The notes beneath the pieces are model-generated. The model ran no database searches. It saw nothing but the letters and a program-made list of their open reading frames with translations, and was not told the origin of the DNA. The position numbers and the translations under genes were made by a program. Positions 41,727 to 52,488 of a stretch of DNA of 64,000 nucleotides are shown in pieces. The DNA comes from Deltaproteobacteria bacterium (GTDB lineage: Bacteria > Myxococcota_A > UBA796 > CAJQPC01). The first letter of the stretch is position 1. Each line of letters starts with the position of its first letter. Location: NCBI GenBank assembly GCA_016717595.1, contig JADKFE010000008.1, positions 151,419-215,418 on the forward strand, written 5' to 3'.

Positions 41727-44602
41727 TCAGCGGCGACGACGGCGGCTCAGGGCGAGGCCCACCAGGGCCAGGATCGGCGCGACGGCGGCGGGATCGGGGC
41801 CCTCCGCCGTGGCGCAGTCACAGCCGCCGCCCCCTTTGGCGATGCCGCTGTCGAGCAGGCCAGAGTCGTCGCCGTCGTCGAGATCGTCCGACGGGTCGAG
41901 GGGATCGGTGCCGTTCTGCGCCTCCTCGCCGTCGCTCACGCCGCCGTCGTCGCTGTCGCTGTCGAGGGGGTCGGTGCCCAGGCTCACCTCGTCACCGTCG
42001 TTGAGGCCGTCGGCGTCAGTGTCGGGGTTCAGCGGATCCGTGCCGGCGGACACCTCGTCGCCGTCGTTGAGGCCGTCGGCGTCGCTGTCGGGGTTCAGCG
42101 GGTCGGTGCCCAGATCGTAGGCCTCGTCCCCATCGGACGCGCCGTCGTCGTCGCTGTCGGGGTCGTTGGGGTCGGTGCCCAGCTCCGTCGTCTCGGCGTA
42201 GTCCGTGGCGCCGTCGCCGTCGGTGTCGGCGAGATCGTCGGCGGCGTTGAGCGGGTCGGTGTTGTCGATGTTCACCTCGTCGCCGTCGCTGCGCCCGCCG
42301 TCGTCGGTGTCGGCGTCCAGCGGGTCCGTGCCCCGGCCCAGCTCATCGCCGTCGCCCAAGCCGTCGTCGTCGCTGTCGGCGTCGATGGGGCTCGTGCCGT
42401 GGGTGGTCACCTCGTCGCCGTCGCCCAGGCCGTCGTCGTCGGTGTCGGCGTCGATGGGGCTCGTGCCGTGGGTGGTCACCTCGTCGCCGTCGCCTAAGCC
42501 GTCGTCGTCGCTGTCGGCGTCGAGGGGCTTGAGCCGTGGGTGTTGACCTCATCACCGTCGCTCAGGCCATCGGCGTCGCTGTCGGCGTCCAGCGGGTTCG
42601 TCCCGGCGGTGATCTCGTCGCCGTCGTTGAGGCCGTCGTCGTCGGTGTCGGCGTCCAGCGGGTCAGAGCCCACGGTGAGCACCTCCTCGCCGTCGCTCAG
42701 GCCGTCAAAGTCGCTGTCGGCGTTCTGCGGGTCGGTGGTCAAGATCACCTCGTCGCCGTCGCTCAGGCCGTCGTCGTCGGTGTCTTCGTCGAGCGGATCC
42801 GTGCCGATCGTGAGCTCTTCCCCGTCATCGAGGCCGTCGTTGTCGGTGTCGGCGCGGGTGGGGTCGGTGCCGGTGTTGTTGACCTCGTCGCCGTCGGTGA
42901 GGCCGTCGTCGTCGGTGTCGGCGTCCAAGGGGTCCGTGCCGCCGCGCACCTCCTCGCCGTCGGTGAGGCCGTCGTTGTCGGTGTCGCTGTCCAGCGGGTC
43001 GGTGCCGCCGTCTACCTCGTCACCGTCTTGGAGACCGTCGCCGTCGCTGTCGGGCTCCAAGGGGTCGGTGCCCGCGCCCACCTCGTCGTTGTCGCCTAAG
43101 CCGTCGTCGTCGGTGTCGCCGTCGTTGGGGTCGGTGCCGGTGACGATCACCTCTTCAGCGTCGGTGAGCCCGTCGCCGTCGGCGTCGCCGTTGGCGTCGT
43201 TGGGGTCGGTGCCTAAGCCGTCCTCAACGCCGTCGTCGAGGCCGTCGCCGTCGGTGTCGGCGTCTAAGGGGTCGGTGCCGTCGTCGAGCTCATCGCAGTC
43301 GCCCAGGCCGTCGCCGTCGGTGTCTTGGACGAGCGGGTCGGTGCCGTAGGTGAGCACCTCGTCGCCGTCGTCACAGCCATCGGCGTCGGTGTCGGCGGAG
43401 CTGGGGTCGGTGCCGGTGACGAGCACCTCCTCGCCGTCCTCCAGGGCGTCGTCGTCGGTGTCCACGTCGTTGGGGTCGGACTCCCCGGCGTCGAGGCGGC
43501 CGTTCTGGTCGGCGTCCTCTTCGCCGTCGTCTAAGCCGTCGCCGTCGGTGTCGGCCTCGTCGGGATCGGTCTGGGTGGTGGGGTCGGCGTCGTTGTAGGC
43601 CGACATGCCGCTGGCGCCGAGCTCAACCGAGTCGAGGATCCCGTCGCCGTCGTCATCGCTCTCGTCTAAGTCCAGGGGGTAGAACTCGACGCCGAGGGGC
43701 GCGTTGAGCGTCAGCGTCGACCGCGCGCCGCTGTCGAGGTTGTAGAAGTGGACCTTGTCGCCGTTGTAGTCGGTCTCGACGAGGTAACGCAGGGCGCTCG
43801 TCGCCTCGTTGACGTAGTGAATGCCGTTGTTGCTGCCCGTCCACGACGAGGCGCGGGTGGTGAGGTTGCCCAAGGAGACCGGGCTGGCCCGGGTGGCGAC
43901 GTCGTACTGCACCACGCCGTTCTTGAGGCCGCCGCCCTGGACATAGAGGCGGTCGTTCCAGTAGTCCAGCGCCATGGACTCCTCAGCGTTCGTCTTCACC
44001 CCGGTCGAGACCGGCGTCGGCCAGCTCCAGGCGCGGAACGAGAGCCCCGCGAGGTCGTACAGGCGGATCGTGTAGTCGCCGCCCTCGTTGGGCACGGAGT
44101 ACAAGAGGTTCAAGATGGGGTCGCGGACGAGCTGGTTCTCGTCCGTGCCGGAGTAGCCGGTGATCGCCGTGCCGTTGGCGACCACCTTGCCGTAGGTGGA
44201 TCCGTAGTCGATGGACCAGGCGCGGATCGTGCTGTCGCCCTCGTGAGAGATGAGCACCCGGCGGAAGGGGTCGATCTCCAAGCAGCCGCCGTTGGAGGAC
44301 GTCGAGGTGAGGTCCAACGACGAGAGCCGGGTGAGGTCTACCGCCGAGAAGGCGTAGATCTTGGTGCTGTTCGTGGAGCGGCCGTAGAGCACGCTGTTGA
44401 TCGGGTCGAGCGCGATGCAGCCCAAGGCGCCGCCGATGCTGCCCGCGGAGGCCTCGGCGATGATCGTCGTCGGGGCGCTGGCGGCGACGGCGGCGGTGCC
44501 GTCTACGTTGTCAAAGGCGTAGTCATACGAGGCGATGTAGATCGAGGTGTCGGGGTCGATCGCCAGCGCGACCGAGGGCATCAACAGCGCGAGGAGCATC
44601 AT
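41727..44602 (-). pseudogene. TSP3-repeat cell-surface protein with MYXO-CTERM-like tail, one-base frameshift
   Basis: MMLLALLMPSVALA signal; a propeller-like beta domain (about residues 20-330; SIYIASYDYAFD, LYSVPNEGGDYTIRLYDL); then over 30 thrombospondin type-3 units of the form DxDxDGLxDGDE, which bind calcium and make a stiff stalk; then GGGCDCATAEGP, a hydrophobic helix and RRRRR, the MYXO-CTERM-type sorting tail. Two frames meet at GAGGGGCTT (42522-42530), where one G appears to be missing; with it restored the repeats run on as SSPLDADSDDDG. Length is two over a multiple of three, as expected. The ATG at 44602 has GGAGAG upstream. Confidence 0.9.
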
Positions 44603-44741
44603 CTTGGCTCTCCATGGGGGCATTTTCGGTGGTAGAAGCATCTTAGCGGTTTCGATTTGCGCCCGCATCGGTGTCTGACCGGGCGAGCCCTCAACCGCGG
44701 TGAGGGCTGAGATGTCCGCCGCCCGCTCTGGAGCCAAGACC

Positions 44742-46013
44742 ATGCGTCACCCTGCCCTTCTGCCTGTCCTCTTCACGCTGTCCGCCATCGGCTGCGACGG
44801 CAAAGAGGCCCCCACCGACACCTCCACGGCGGCGACGGTCACCTACTACGGGGACATGGAGCCCGTGATCGTCGAGAAGTGTGGCTCGTGCCACGCCCCC
44901 GGCGGCGTCGGCCCCGGCGACTGGACCGACCCCGAGACCGCCAAGACCAACGCCTTCGTGATGAACGTCTATGTGCAGGCCGGGAAGATGCCCTACCCCG
45001 CCGCCGACCCCACCTGCCGCGACTACGAAGGCAGCCACCGCCTGCACCTCACCGACGCCGAGAAGGCCTTGTTTCAGGCCTGGGTAGACGCCGACGCGCC
45101 GCTCGGCGACGAGGCCGAGCGCACCCCCGGCCTGAGCGTGCCCGATCTCAGCCTCGACGACACCGACATCACGCTCACGCCCTTTGAGTCTCACGAGGTC
45201 AGCGTCGGCGAAGACCGCAACGAGTACTGGTGTGTGGTGCTCGACAACCCCCTCACCGAGACCCGCTACGTCACCGGCCTAGACGTCGACATCGACAACC
45301 GCCAGGCCGTGCACCACCTGCTCCTGGCCATCGACTACGGCGGCGACGCGGGCATCGAGTACGGCACCGACGGCAAGCAGCGGTCCTTCGCCTGCCCCGA
45401 CCCCATCGTCGAGTCCGACTGGATGCTCCTGCACGCCTGGGCGCCGGGCATGGAGGCCGTCGAGTTCCCCGAGGGCGTGGGCCTCAAGGTAGAGCCCGGC
45501 CAGCAGCTCGTGCTCCAGTACCACTACTACGACGACGATCCCTCCACCCCCACGGGCAGCGATCAGTCGGGCTACCGCCTGCGCACCACGGACAGCGTCG
45601 AGGTCGAGGCCCAGATGAGCGCTGTGGGCCCCACCCGCTTCAACATCACCGCCGGGGAGCCCGCGTATAGCGCCGCGGACAAGATGCGCAACGAGTGGGG
45701 CGACATCACCGTCTACGGCGTCTTCCCCCACATGCACCTCCTCGGCAAGTCGATGCGGAGCTGGATCGGCAAGAGCGGCGAAGAGGACGTCTGCCTCATC
45801 GGCGGCGGCTACGACTTCGGCGCCCAGATGACCTACATGTTTAAGGAGCCCGCGATCTGGCCGCAGGGCTCAAACCTCAACGTCGAGTGTACCTGGGACA
45901 ACTCCGCCGAGAGCCCCTACCAGTACAACGATCCGCCCCAGAACGTGACCTTCGGCGAAGGCAGCGACGAAGAGATGTGCTTCGCGCTGTTCTATTACGC
46001 CTTCGCGGGCTGA
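44742..46013 (+). CDS. Copper type II monooxygenase-like lipoprotein with a CxxCH motif
   Basis: 423 residues. Lipobox LSAIGC. A cytochrome-c-like start has KCGSCHAPGG (about residues 46-55), but no distal Met was pinned down. The rest resembles the two-domain PHM/DBH copper monooxygenase fold: AVHHLLLAI (about 188-196) gives the HH copper ligands, LKVEPGQQLVLQYHYYD a third His, and VFPHMHLLGKSM (about 329) the HxH pair. NLNVECTWDN is a typical late motif. It would hydroxylate an unknown substrate at the cell surface. Divergent from the TSP3 gene across 139 bp. GGAGCC precedes the ATG. Confidence 0.85.
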   Translation: MRHPALLPVLFTLSAIGCDGKEAPTDTSTAATVTYYGDMEPVIVEKCGSCHAPGGVGPGDWTDPETAKTNAFVMNVYVQAGKMPYPAADPTCRDYEGSHRLHLTDAEKALFQAWVDADAPLGDEAERTPGLSVPDLSLDDTDITLTPFESHEVSVGEDRNEYWCVVLDNPLTETRYVTGLDVDIDNRQAVHHLLLAIDYGGDAGIEYGTDGKQRSFACPDPIVESDWMLLHAWAPGMEAVEFPEGVGLKVEPGQQLVLQYHYYDDDPSTPTGSDQSGYRLRTTDSVEVEAQMSAVGPTRFNITAGEPAYSAADKMRNEWGDITVYGVFPHMHLLGKSMRSWIGKSGEEDVCLIGGGYDFGAQMTYMFKEPAIWPQGSNLNVECTWDNSAESPYQYNDPPQNVTFGEGSDEEMCFALFYYAFAG

Positions 46014-46519
46014 GCTTCACCCGCCGCGCTGCACCGATCTGGCTGATCCGTCAAGGGCCAGAACTTGTCCGCGAGGGGGGCGATCTCTGACTGGACACCC
46101 GTTCAGGTACTGTTAAACTGATGGTGTGAAGAGGCCGCGCCCAAGACGGTACGCCCCCTTCGCCGGTCCATGAAGGAGGCCCCCGCAGGACGCGAGGGCT
46201 TTACAGGAAGGACCGCCCCTCACCCCCGCCGCTGCTCAGGATGACGCGGTGGGGGCGCAGGGACCGCCCGGCTGGACGCCAGGCCCTTCAAGACGAGCCC
46301 GACGCCGGACGCGGCGGGCACCAGGATGGCGAGGCGCCTTCAGGAAGAGGCGCGTGGGCTCGGGATGAGCCTCAGGATGACTCGCGCCCGCCACGGCCAG
46401 GAGGCCACGGCGGGTGACCAAGACGGTACAGGGTGTGAAGCGCGCGGCGTAGGGCCGATCCTCTCGGGGGTCGGCCCTCGACCCGCTCTGGCGCCGCGCA
46501 GCACGTTAGACCAATCGGT
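46014..46519. other. 506-bp gap with a promoter-like site and short repeats; possible ncRNA
   Basis: No protein gene supported. TGGACA (46092-46097) and TAAACT (46114-46119) at 16-bp spacing form a good promoter candidate on the plus strand. CCAAGACGGTAC occurs at 46141-46152 and 46418-46429, and GGTGTGAAG at 46123-46131 and 46432-46440. Several GC-rich stem candidates lie between. A structured RNA is possible, but the conserved cores of RNase P RNA and tmRNA are not seen. TAGACC/GGTCTA (about 46507-46522) forms a small hairpin over the next gene's stop. Confidence 0.4.
46092..46119 (+). promoter_or_regulatory. Promoter candidate TGGACA-16-TAAACT
   Basis: Good match to both sigma-70 hexamers inside a gap with no downstream protein gene on this strand, which is why a non-coding transcript is considered. 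Not confirmed by any other signal. Confidence 0.4.
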
Positions 46520-47482
46520 CTACTCGGGCATCTCGCCCTCTTCGATGACCGGCGGGGGCACGTTCCAGGGCAACCACACGGGCAGAAGCTGCTGCAGCGC
46601 CGTGGGCAGCGACTCGGGGACCTCCCCCGGCGGCGCCCAGCCGTCCGGCGCTGGAGCAGGCGGCGCGTAGGGGATCGGCCCCTCAAAGGCCCGGCGGCTC
46701 CAGTCCTTCGGGGTGGGGCTGCGGCCGCCCACGGACACGCTCACGCCGAGCTGGGGCATGTAGACCTCCGGCGCCAGCCGCGCGACGCCAGAGACCAGGC
46801 CGACGGAGACCTCGGCGTGATCGATCACCATCGCCGCGCCCACGCTGGCCTCCAACCACCACCACGGCGGCGTGCCTTCAGGGTCACCCCCGGCGATGGG
46901 CACGATGGACGAGCGGCTCACCCGAAGCTGGGCGGGCACCATCACCATCTTGTCTGGGAACAACACCGCCGCGACGCCGACATGGGGCGCCAAGGTGGCG
47001 TAGCTGTAGGTCTGGGGGTCTTCGACGGTGACCGACTGGCCGTCGTCGTAGACCACCAAGGCGCCGTCGTCAAAGACCTCGTGCTGCAGGGTGTAGCCCG
47101 ACTGACTGTAGGTCGCGCCGAGGCCGCCCGTGGCCCGAAGCAGCGCTGCGTCACGCTCTCTGAAGGTCCAGGCCAAGCTCACCCCGCCCAAGGGGCCCTC
47201 GGTCTGGCTGCCCCCGGTGAGGCGTAAGTCCAGGTCCGGGGTGAGGCCGACGCCAGCGTAGGCGCCCAGAGTGTTCGTCAAGCCCAAGCTGGAGTACTGG
47301 GCCTCGGGGGTGGCCTTCACGCCGCTGACGCCGACGCCGACCTGCCCCACGTCCAGAGGCGTGACGAGCTGAGGGCCCGCGACGGGGGGCGGATGGGCGA
47401 AGTAGATCGGCCCGCACGCGGTCGTGAGCGCGAGACACACGACAGCACCAAAGCGCGCCACGCTCCAGAGGGGATTCAACAT
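46520..47482 (-). CDS. Envelope lipoprotein with barrel-like beta domain
   Basis: 320 residues. Lipobox ALTTAC following MLNPLWSVARFGAVVCL. From about residue 40 the chain alternates short beta strands (VGVGVSGVKATP, LGAYAGVGLTPDLDLRLTGG, GVSLAWTFRE, AMVIDHAEVSVGLVSG, LGVSVSVGG), like small outer-membrane barrels, then ends in a Pro-rich, acidic tail. No family name recognised. GGAGTG precedes the ATG; an upstream in-frame start has no signal sequence. TACGCT at 47519-47524 on the minus strand could be its -10 element. Confidence 0.75.
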   Translation of the reverse strand: MLNPLWSVARFGAVVCLALTTACGPIYFAHPPPVAGPQLVTPLDVGQVGVGVSGVKATPEAQYSSLGLTNTLGAYAGVGLTPDLDLRLTGGSQTEGPLGGVSLAWTFRERDAALLRATGGLGATYSQSGYTLQHEVFDDGALVVYDDGQSVTVEDPQTYSYATLAPHVGVAAVLFPDKMVMVPAQLRVSRSSIVPIAGGDPEGTPPWWWLEASVGAAMVIDHAEVSVGLVSGVARLAPEVYMPQLGVSVSVGGRSPTPKDWSRRAFEGPIPYAPPAPAPDGWAPPGEVPESLPTALQQLLPVWLPWNVPPPVIEEGEMPE

Positions 47483-47498
47483 GTTCACTCCAAGCGCC

Positions 47499-47517
47499 CT
47501 GCCCGGACACTGGGCAG
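47499..47517. terminator. Small hairpin after pckA
   Basis: CTGCCC and GGGCAG arms around a 7-base loop, 33 bp beyond the pckA stop and just before the next minus-strand gene. No U-tract; it could equally be a leader hairpin of the downstream gene. Confidence 0.35.
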
Positions 47518-47549
47518 AGCGTAGCATGAGGATCCCGCAGGGCGCAGGA

Positions 47550-49295
47550 TCAGCCGCAGGTGGCGGTGATGATCGCCTCGTCTACGCCGAACCGAAGCAA
47601 AAACTCCCGGCGCTCTTGGCGCATCCGCGCCGCCCAGGCGTCGTGATCCGCCGCGCGGCCTTGGGCGGCGAAGAGGCGACGGGGCTGGAGGATCTCCGCG
47701 GGCACCAAGGCCAACAAGGCGGCGTTCTCCGGCGCGTCCACGTCCACGACCTCGTAGCCAAAGTCGGGATCCTTCACCCACACCACCTGGCCGCCGAGCA
47801 TCGCCTCCAGCATGGCGCTGGAGTGGTGGATCTTCACCTTGAGGCCCACGCCCTGCTTCACCGAGCGGCCGTCACCGCCGACGAAGCCGGTGTTCATCAT
47901 CCACAGATCGACGCCGGGCATCGTCTCGGCCAAGGCCGAGAAGCGCCGCGCCTGGAGCCCGTGGGCCAGCGGGAAGAACGGCTGGGTGAACGGCGAGCGG
48001 GTCTTGCCGGTCTCTTTGCCCGCGGCGGAGGTCTTCGTCGTCTCGCCGAGCATAAAGAAGCCCGCGGCCTGCTCGGGTGAGGTGAAACGCACGAGGCCGG
48101 GGGTGGCGGCGTCGGCGCCCTCGTCGCGGTTGAGGATGCCCATGCTGCGCACCGGGGGCAGGCGGGTGAGGTCGGCGGCGTCATCCACCGCGGCGAAGGG
48201 GATGATCGAGCGGCCGTTCTCGGTCCACTTCACGAAGTCCCAGCCGTCTTGGGGCGTGCCGCGCTCGTCCAACAGCTCATCGAGGCGCTGCGCCCCGGCG
48301 GCGTAGGCCGCGACCTTCTCGGGGTCAGCGCCGGTGCCGATGAGCACGTCGGCGAGGCGGGCCACGTCATCAGGGCTCAGCGCGCCCTTGGAGAAGTCGG
48401 CGACGCCGTCTTCATCGAGGTAGACGTTCTCCGTCCAGGCCCGGGGGTCCAAGGTGCCGCGCCAGATCACGGGCTCGGTCTCTTCAGAGAGGCCAAAGGT
48501 CTTGGCGAAGCAGCCGTTCTCGGTGACGGAGAGCTCACCCTCGGGCCAGAGGGCGACCATGTCGTCCTGCACGGGCTGGGTGAGGGTTCCTTGTTTGGAG
48601 AAGGTCGTGGTGGTCTTGCCCGTGCCGGAGAGGCCCATGATCGTCATGGTGACGTCGCGGTCGCCGACGTGCACGAGCTTGGCGCCTGCGTGCAGCACCA
48701 GGCCGCCCTTGGCGTAGACCTGGGCGCAGAGCATCCGCAGCGCGCCCTTCTTGGACTCGCCGAAGTAGTCGGGGCCCAGGATGTAGGTGGTCATCTCGTC
48801 CAGATCGACGACGATGGCCTGCTCGCCGGGCATGCCCACGGCGGGGCAGTCCGGGGTGTAGATCACCCGAAAGTCGGGGGTGAAGGTGTCGCCGGGGGTG
48901 ACCGCGGGGAAGGCCAGCACCTGCTGCATCGCGGCGATGTTCGCGGCCTCGACGCTATAAAGCCACTGCACGGATGCCGCCCGCGGCCCCATGCCCAGGC
49001 GGCCTTGCACCTCGATCACCTGCCCCCGGGACTCCAGAAACGCCTGCTGGCGCGCGATGAGCGCCTGGGCCCGCGCCGGGTCGATGAGCTGCGCCGAGAT
49101 GCGCGCGGCGTCCTCCGCCGTGCCGATGACGTAGGTGTATTTGGCGACGCGGGACTTGTTGCGGCTCACCTTGTTGAGCGTGCCCGTAGACGAGCGCGCC
49201 ACGGCGGGGGTGTGCGTCAGCGCCAAGGCGCGCAAGGCGTCTTGATCGGGGTTGCGCAGGACCGTGATGGACGAGGGCAGGGGGCGGTGTGGCAT
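47550..49295 (-). CDS. pckA: Phosphoenolpyruvate carboxykinase (ATP)
   Basis: Converts oxaloacetate plus ATP to PEP and CO2, the entry step of gluconeogenesis. 581 residues, slightly longer than the roughly 540 of E. coli. The P-loop is IMGLSGTGKTTTTF (about residues 223-236), preceded by YFGESKKGALRMLCAQVYAKGG and followed by DDMVALWPEGELSVTENGCFAKT; the C-terminal domain shows ARRFSALAETMPGVDLWMMNTGF. All fit the ATP-type enzyme. AAGGAG lies six bases before the chosen ATG, an ideal site. Monocistronic by spacing. Confidence 0.96.
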   Translation of the reverse strand: MPHRPLPSSITVLRNPDQDALRALALTHTPAVARSSTGTLNKVSRNKSRVAKYTYVIGTAEDAARISAQLIDPARAQALIARQQAFLESRGQVIEVQGRLGMGPRAASVQWLYSVEAANIAAMQQVLAFPAVTPGDTFTPDFRVIYTPDCPAVGMPGEQAIVVDLDEMTTYILGPDYFGESKKGALRMLCAQVYAKGGLVLHAGAKLVHVGDRDVTMTIMGLSGTGKTTTTFSKQGTLTQPVQDDMVALWPEGELSVTENGCFAKTFGLSEETEPVIWRGTLDPRAWTENVYLDEDGVADFSKGALSPDDVARLADVLIGTGADPEKVAAYAAGAQRLDELLDERGTPQDGWDFVKWTENGRSIIPFAAVDDAADLTRLPPVRSMGILNRDEGADAATPGLVRFTSPEQAAGFFMLGETTKTSAAGKETGKTRSPFTQPFFPLAHGLQARRFSALAETMPGVDLWMMNTGFVGGDGRSVKQGVGLKVKIHHSSAMLEAMLGGQVVWVKDPDFGYEVVDVDAPENAALLALVPAEILQPRRLFAAQGRAADHDAWAARMRQERREFLLRFGVDEAIITATCG

Positions 49296-49410
49296 GAGAT
49301 CTCCTTCAAGATCGCCATAGCGCAGGATGCTGGCGCACACCAGCGTCCCGACCGACGCGAGGCTGATCCAGATCGCTCCTTGGCAGCACCCCGGGCCGAG
49401 GGGGGGTGTC

Positions 49411-49439
49411 TTGACGGCTCTTGGCGCCTGCGGTAGCGT
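49411..49439 (+). promoter_or_regulatory. Promoter candidate TTGACG-17-TAGCGT
   Basis: The best sigma-70-like match in the window: TTGACG (49411-49416), 17-bp spacer, TAGCGT (49434-49439). It faces the proline-rich membrane-protein gene and would give a leader of about 57 nt to the ATG at 49504. Confidence 0.6.
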
Positions 49440-49503
49440 GGTCGTTGATGGGCCGCCGACCAGAGATCAGGTCGGGCCCAAACAAGAAGGTGCGCGCGGG
49501 CCG

Positions 49504-52391
49504 ATGCAGGAGGTTCTTTACAGCCCTGGGCATCAAGCGACATGGCACCACTACCTCCACGGCGATCAGTCCGAAGAGGCGGTGGGCTGGCTGTGCCGAC
49601 CGGAGAGGAGACCGATCCTCGTCAACTCCGAGCACCTGCGCCACCTGCAGGAGCTCCTGGAGGTCTACGCGGGGGTCACGATCGCCGATCGCCCCGCGCT
49701 GAGCGTCGCGAACCTCAGCCAGTCCGATCCCAACCTCCAGGCGGGCCAAGGGGCCTTGTGTGTCGCGGTTCACCTGCGGGTGCCCGCTGAAGAGGGCAGC
49801 CCGCCGCGGGTCGGCCACGGCCTGCTCACGGTGAAACGCCAGCTCCAGCCCGCGGCGCTCGGCGAGACCTTACGCACCCTCACCAAGCTCTCCGGCGTCT
49901 TGGCGCCCAGCGGTGAGCGTGGCTTAGAGGACGCTTACCTCGGGTTTTTGGTGGCCGAGACCCCCCAAGAGGCCCGCGCCGCCTGGCTCAACTACCTCAG
50001 CGCCTTTGACGCGGAGCTGCCCGTCGCGCCGATCAGCGACCCCGAGCACGAGTGGATCCCGCAGAGCGACGCCCGCATGCCCGAGCGCATCGCCGTCTTG
50101 GGCCGCGGCCCCGATGATCATGGCCGCATCTTGGAGGTCATGGCCGGCCTCGCGTCGGTGCTCTACCAGTCGAGCGTCCGTTGGGGTGAGCTGACCACCT
50201 CCCGTCGTGTGCCCGCCGACCGCGAGGGCCTCGTCATCCAGCTCCTCGCCGACTCTGAGCCCGCCGCGTTGGTCGAGCGCGCGGTGCCTCTGGCGGAGCT
50301 TGAGGGCGAGGTCGAGGACTGGATCACCAAGGTCCTGCCCTTGCGCCGCACCCGCATCGAGAGCGCGAGCCCGTTCACCGATCAGAGCTGGTCCACGAGC
50401 CGCCGCCGCGAGGTCGTGAACGTCCCCGAGATCAACCGCCCCAAGCCCCAGCGTGAGCGCTTAGAGCTCCCCCGCGAGCGGGTTGAGCTGCCCGCGACGC
50501 CTACGCCCGAGCCCCGGCAGCGCCCCCGCAGCGCCGTTGACGTCGTCGAGCTGCCCCTGCGCGCCCCCGACCCTCCCCGGCCCGTCGCCCCGCCGCCGCC
50601 GCCGCCCCAAGTGCAGCGCGCGGTGTCCTTAGACCCGCCGGTGCCCATCGCGCCCCTGCCCGTCTCGTTGCCGCCGCCGCCGACCTTGCCGCCGACGAAC
50701 CCCGATGAGCTGCACGAGCCGATGTCGGTGCGCACGCCCTGGGACAGCTCGCTCTCGTTGCCGTTCAACCCGCCGCCTCCGATGGTGAGCGAAGGCCCGA
50801 TGGTGCGCTCGCCCAACCCGCGGCCGATGCCGCCGCCCGTCGCCGACTTCTTCGGTGGCGCCGCCGCCCCGCCGGTGGACGACGAGCAGATCTTCGCCGG
50901 AGATGAAGACGTCTCTGAAGAGGCCTCTTCCCCCTCTGAGCCGGGCATCCCCTCCGAGCCGGGGCTCTTCGCCGAGCCCTTTGAGGCGCCCGCCCCGCCG
51001 CCGCCTGCGCCGCCACCCCCGCCTCCTGCGCCGCCGCCCCCGCCGCCGCGCCCAGCGGCCACCCTGCAAGACTTCATCGACGAGGGCCAGCGCCCGAACG
51101 TGGCCCCGGTCGAGGTCCCCCGCTCCTCAGGCAAAGGCCGTCGCCGCCCCACGGTGGATGAGTCCGCGCCGACGCCCCTCTCCCGGCAGCGCTCAGACAC
51201 GATCCTCGCCATCGGCTTGGACGAGGACGCCCCCGTCCCCCGGTCTCGCCCGACGCCGCCCCCCCAGCGCGCCCTGGACCAGAACGAAGAGTCCTGGAGG
51301 GCCCCGCGCTGCTGGAGGCCCCGCTCAACCGCCGCAGCGACTCTCCCGTAGAGGCCCGCGAGGTAGATCCCCCCACCGTCGCGCCGCAAGAGGGCCCGCC
51401 TCTGCCGCCGGCGATGCCGTCGAAGGTCGAGCGCCGCCCCCAGCCCCAGGCGTTCGTGGCCCAGCCGCTCATCCCCAGCGCGCGCCCCGCCGCCGAGCCC
51501 GACGAGACCCTGCGCAGCAAAGCCGAGGTGGTGAAGTTCCCGCCCAAAGGCCAAGGCCGCCGCAAGGCCGAGCCCGCGCCGGTGGAGCTGAGCGCTGAGG
51601 ACTACACCCCCGTCGCCGAGCCTCCGCCGCCGCCCGTCGTCGCGCCGGTCCCGCTCCCGCCGCGCCAGGGGGGCAACAACGCCGTCCGGATCGGCATCGC
51701 CGTGCTCGCGGGCGTCGCCGTCGCCCTGTTCGCGTTGTGGATCACGAGCCCGAACAAAGGGGCCCGCCCTCTGCCGCGGCCGACCCTCCCGGTGGAGGCC
51801 ACCCAGCCGCCCGTCGCCCCGCCTGTCGCCCCGCCTGTGGAGACGCCGCCCGTCGCAGATCCTGGCGGTGAGGCGCTGCCCGAGGTCGCCTTAGAGACGC
51901 CGCCCATCGGTGTTCAGCCCGCGGCCGTCACCCAGCCCCCCGTCGCCGCCGTCGAGGCCACCCAGCCCCCTGTGGTGAAGACGCCGGAGAAGGCGCCCGA
52001 GAAGACGCCGCGCACCCCGAAGAACACGACGCCCAAGACCCCGACGCCCCCGGTCGAGGAGCCCAGGACCGTCGTGATCATCCCCGCCACCCCCGCCGAG
52101 CCGCCGCCGCCCACCGCGGGCGCGGTGAAGCTCAGCGTCTCTGGGGCCGGGGCCGACCGTGTGGATCGTGTGCTGCTCGTGAAGGGCGGCCAGCGCTGGG
52201 ATCTCAAGAGCGGCCCCGTCGTGCCGCCGGGCTCGTACCCGGTCACGGTCTTCTTCAAAGGCCAGTCCGATACGTCGGGCGCTGGGGTGATCCAGGTCAG
52301 CGGCGACACCACGGTGAGCCTGCGCTGCTCGGCGCCAGAGGGCGGCGAGGGCGCCACCCCAGACTGCAGCGCCTCGGCCTCTCGCGACTAA
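49504..52391 (+). pseudogene. Proline-rich bitopic membrane protein, one-base frameshift
   Basis: N-terminal globular domain of about 300 residues (MQEVLYSPGHQATWHHYLHG ... DWITKVLPLRRT), not recognised. A long Pro/Glu-rich spacer (about 310-720) carries the frameshift: two frames meet at AGTCCTGG (51291-51297), where adding one base restores NEESLEGPALLEAP; the length is two over a multiple of three. A membrane helix follows (NNAVRIGIAVLAGVAVALFALW), another Pro/Thr spacer, and a PEGA-like beta domain at the C-terminus. So the first domain is cytosolic and the last one periplasmic. Start ATG by protein content; a GTG at 49438 is an alternative. Function unknown. Confidence 0.78.
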
Positions 52392-52488
52392 GCGGCGGCT
52401 CCGCTCGCACGCCCGGCAAGAAGGTGGCTAAGTTGGGGGAGCGTGCCCTCCGACGAGGGCGCACCCGAACGACCCCTCGGAGGATCCC

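Noticed and set aside
42536..43349. Large plus-strand frames over the TSP3 gene
   Set aside because: They are Ser/Pro/Val-only periodic translations of the antisense of TSP3 repeats, with no start signals.
46100..46500. RNase P RNA or tmRNA
   Set aside because: The conserved cores (GAGGAAAGTCC for RNase P, GGGGNTGAT...TTCGAC for tmRNA) are not present.
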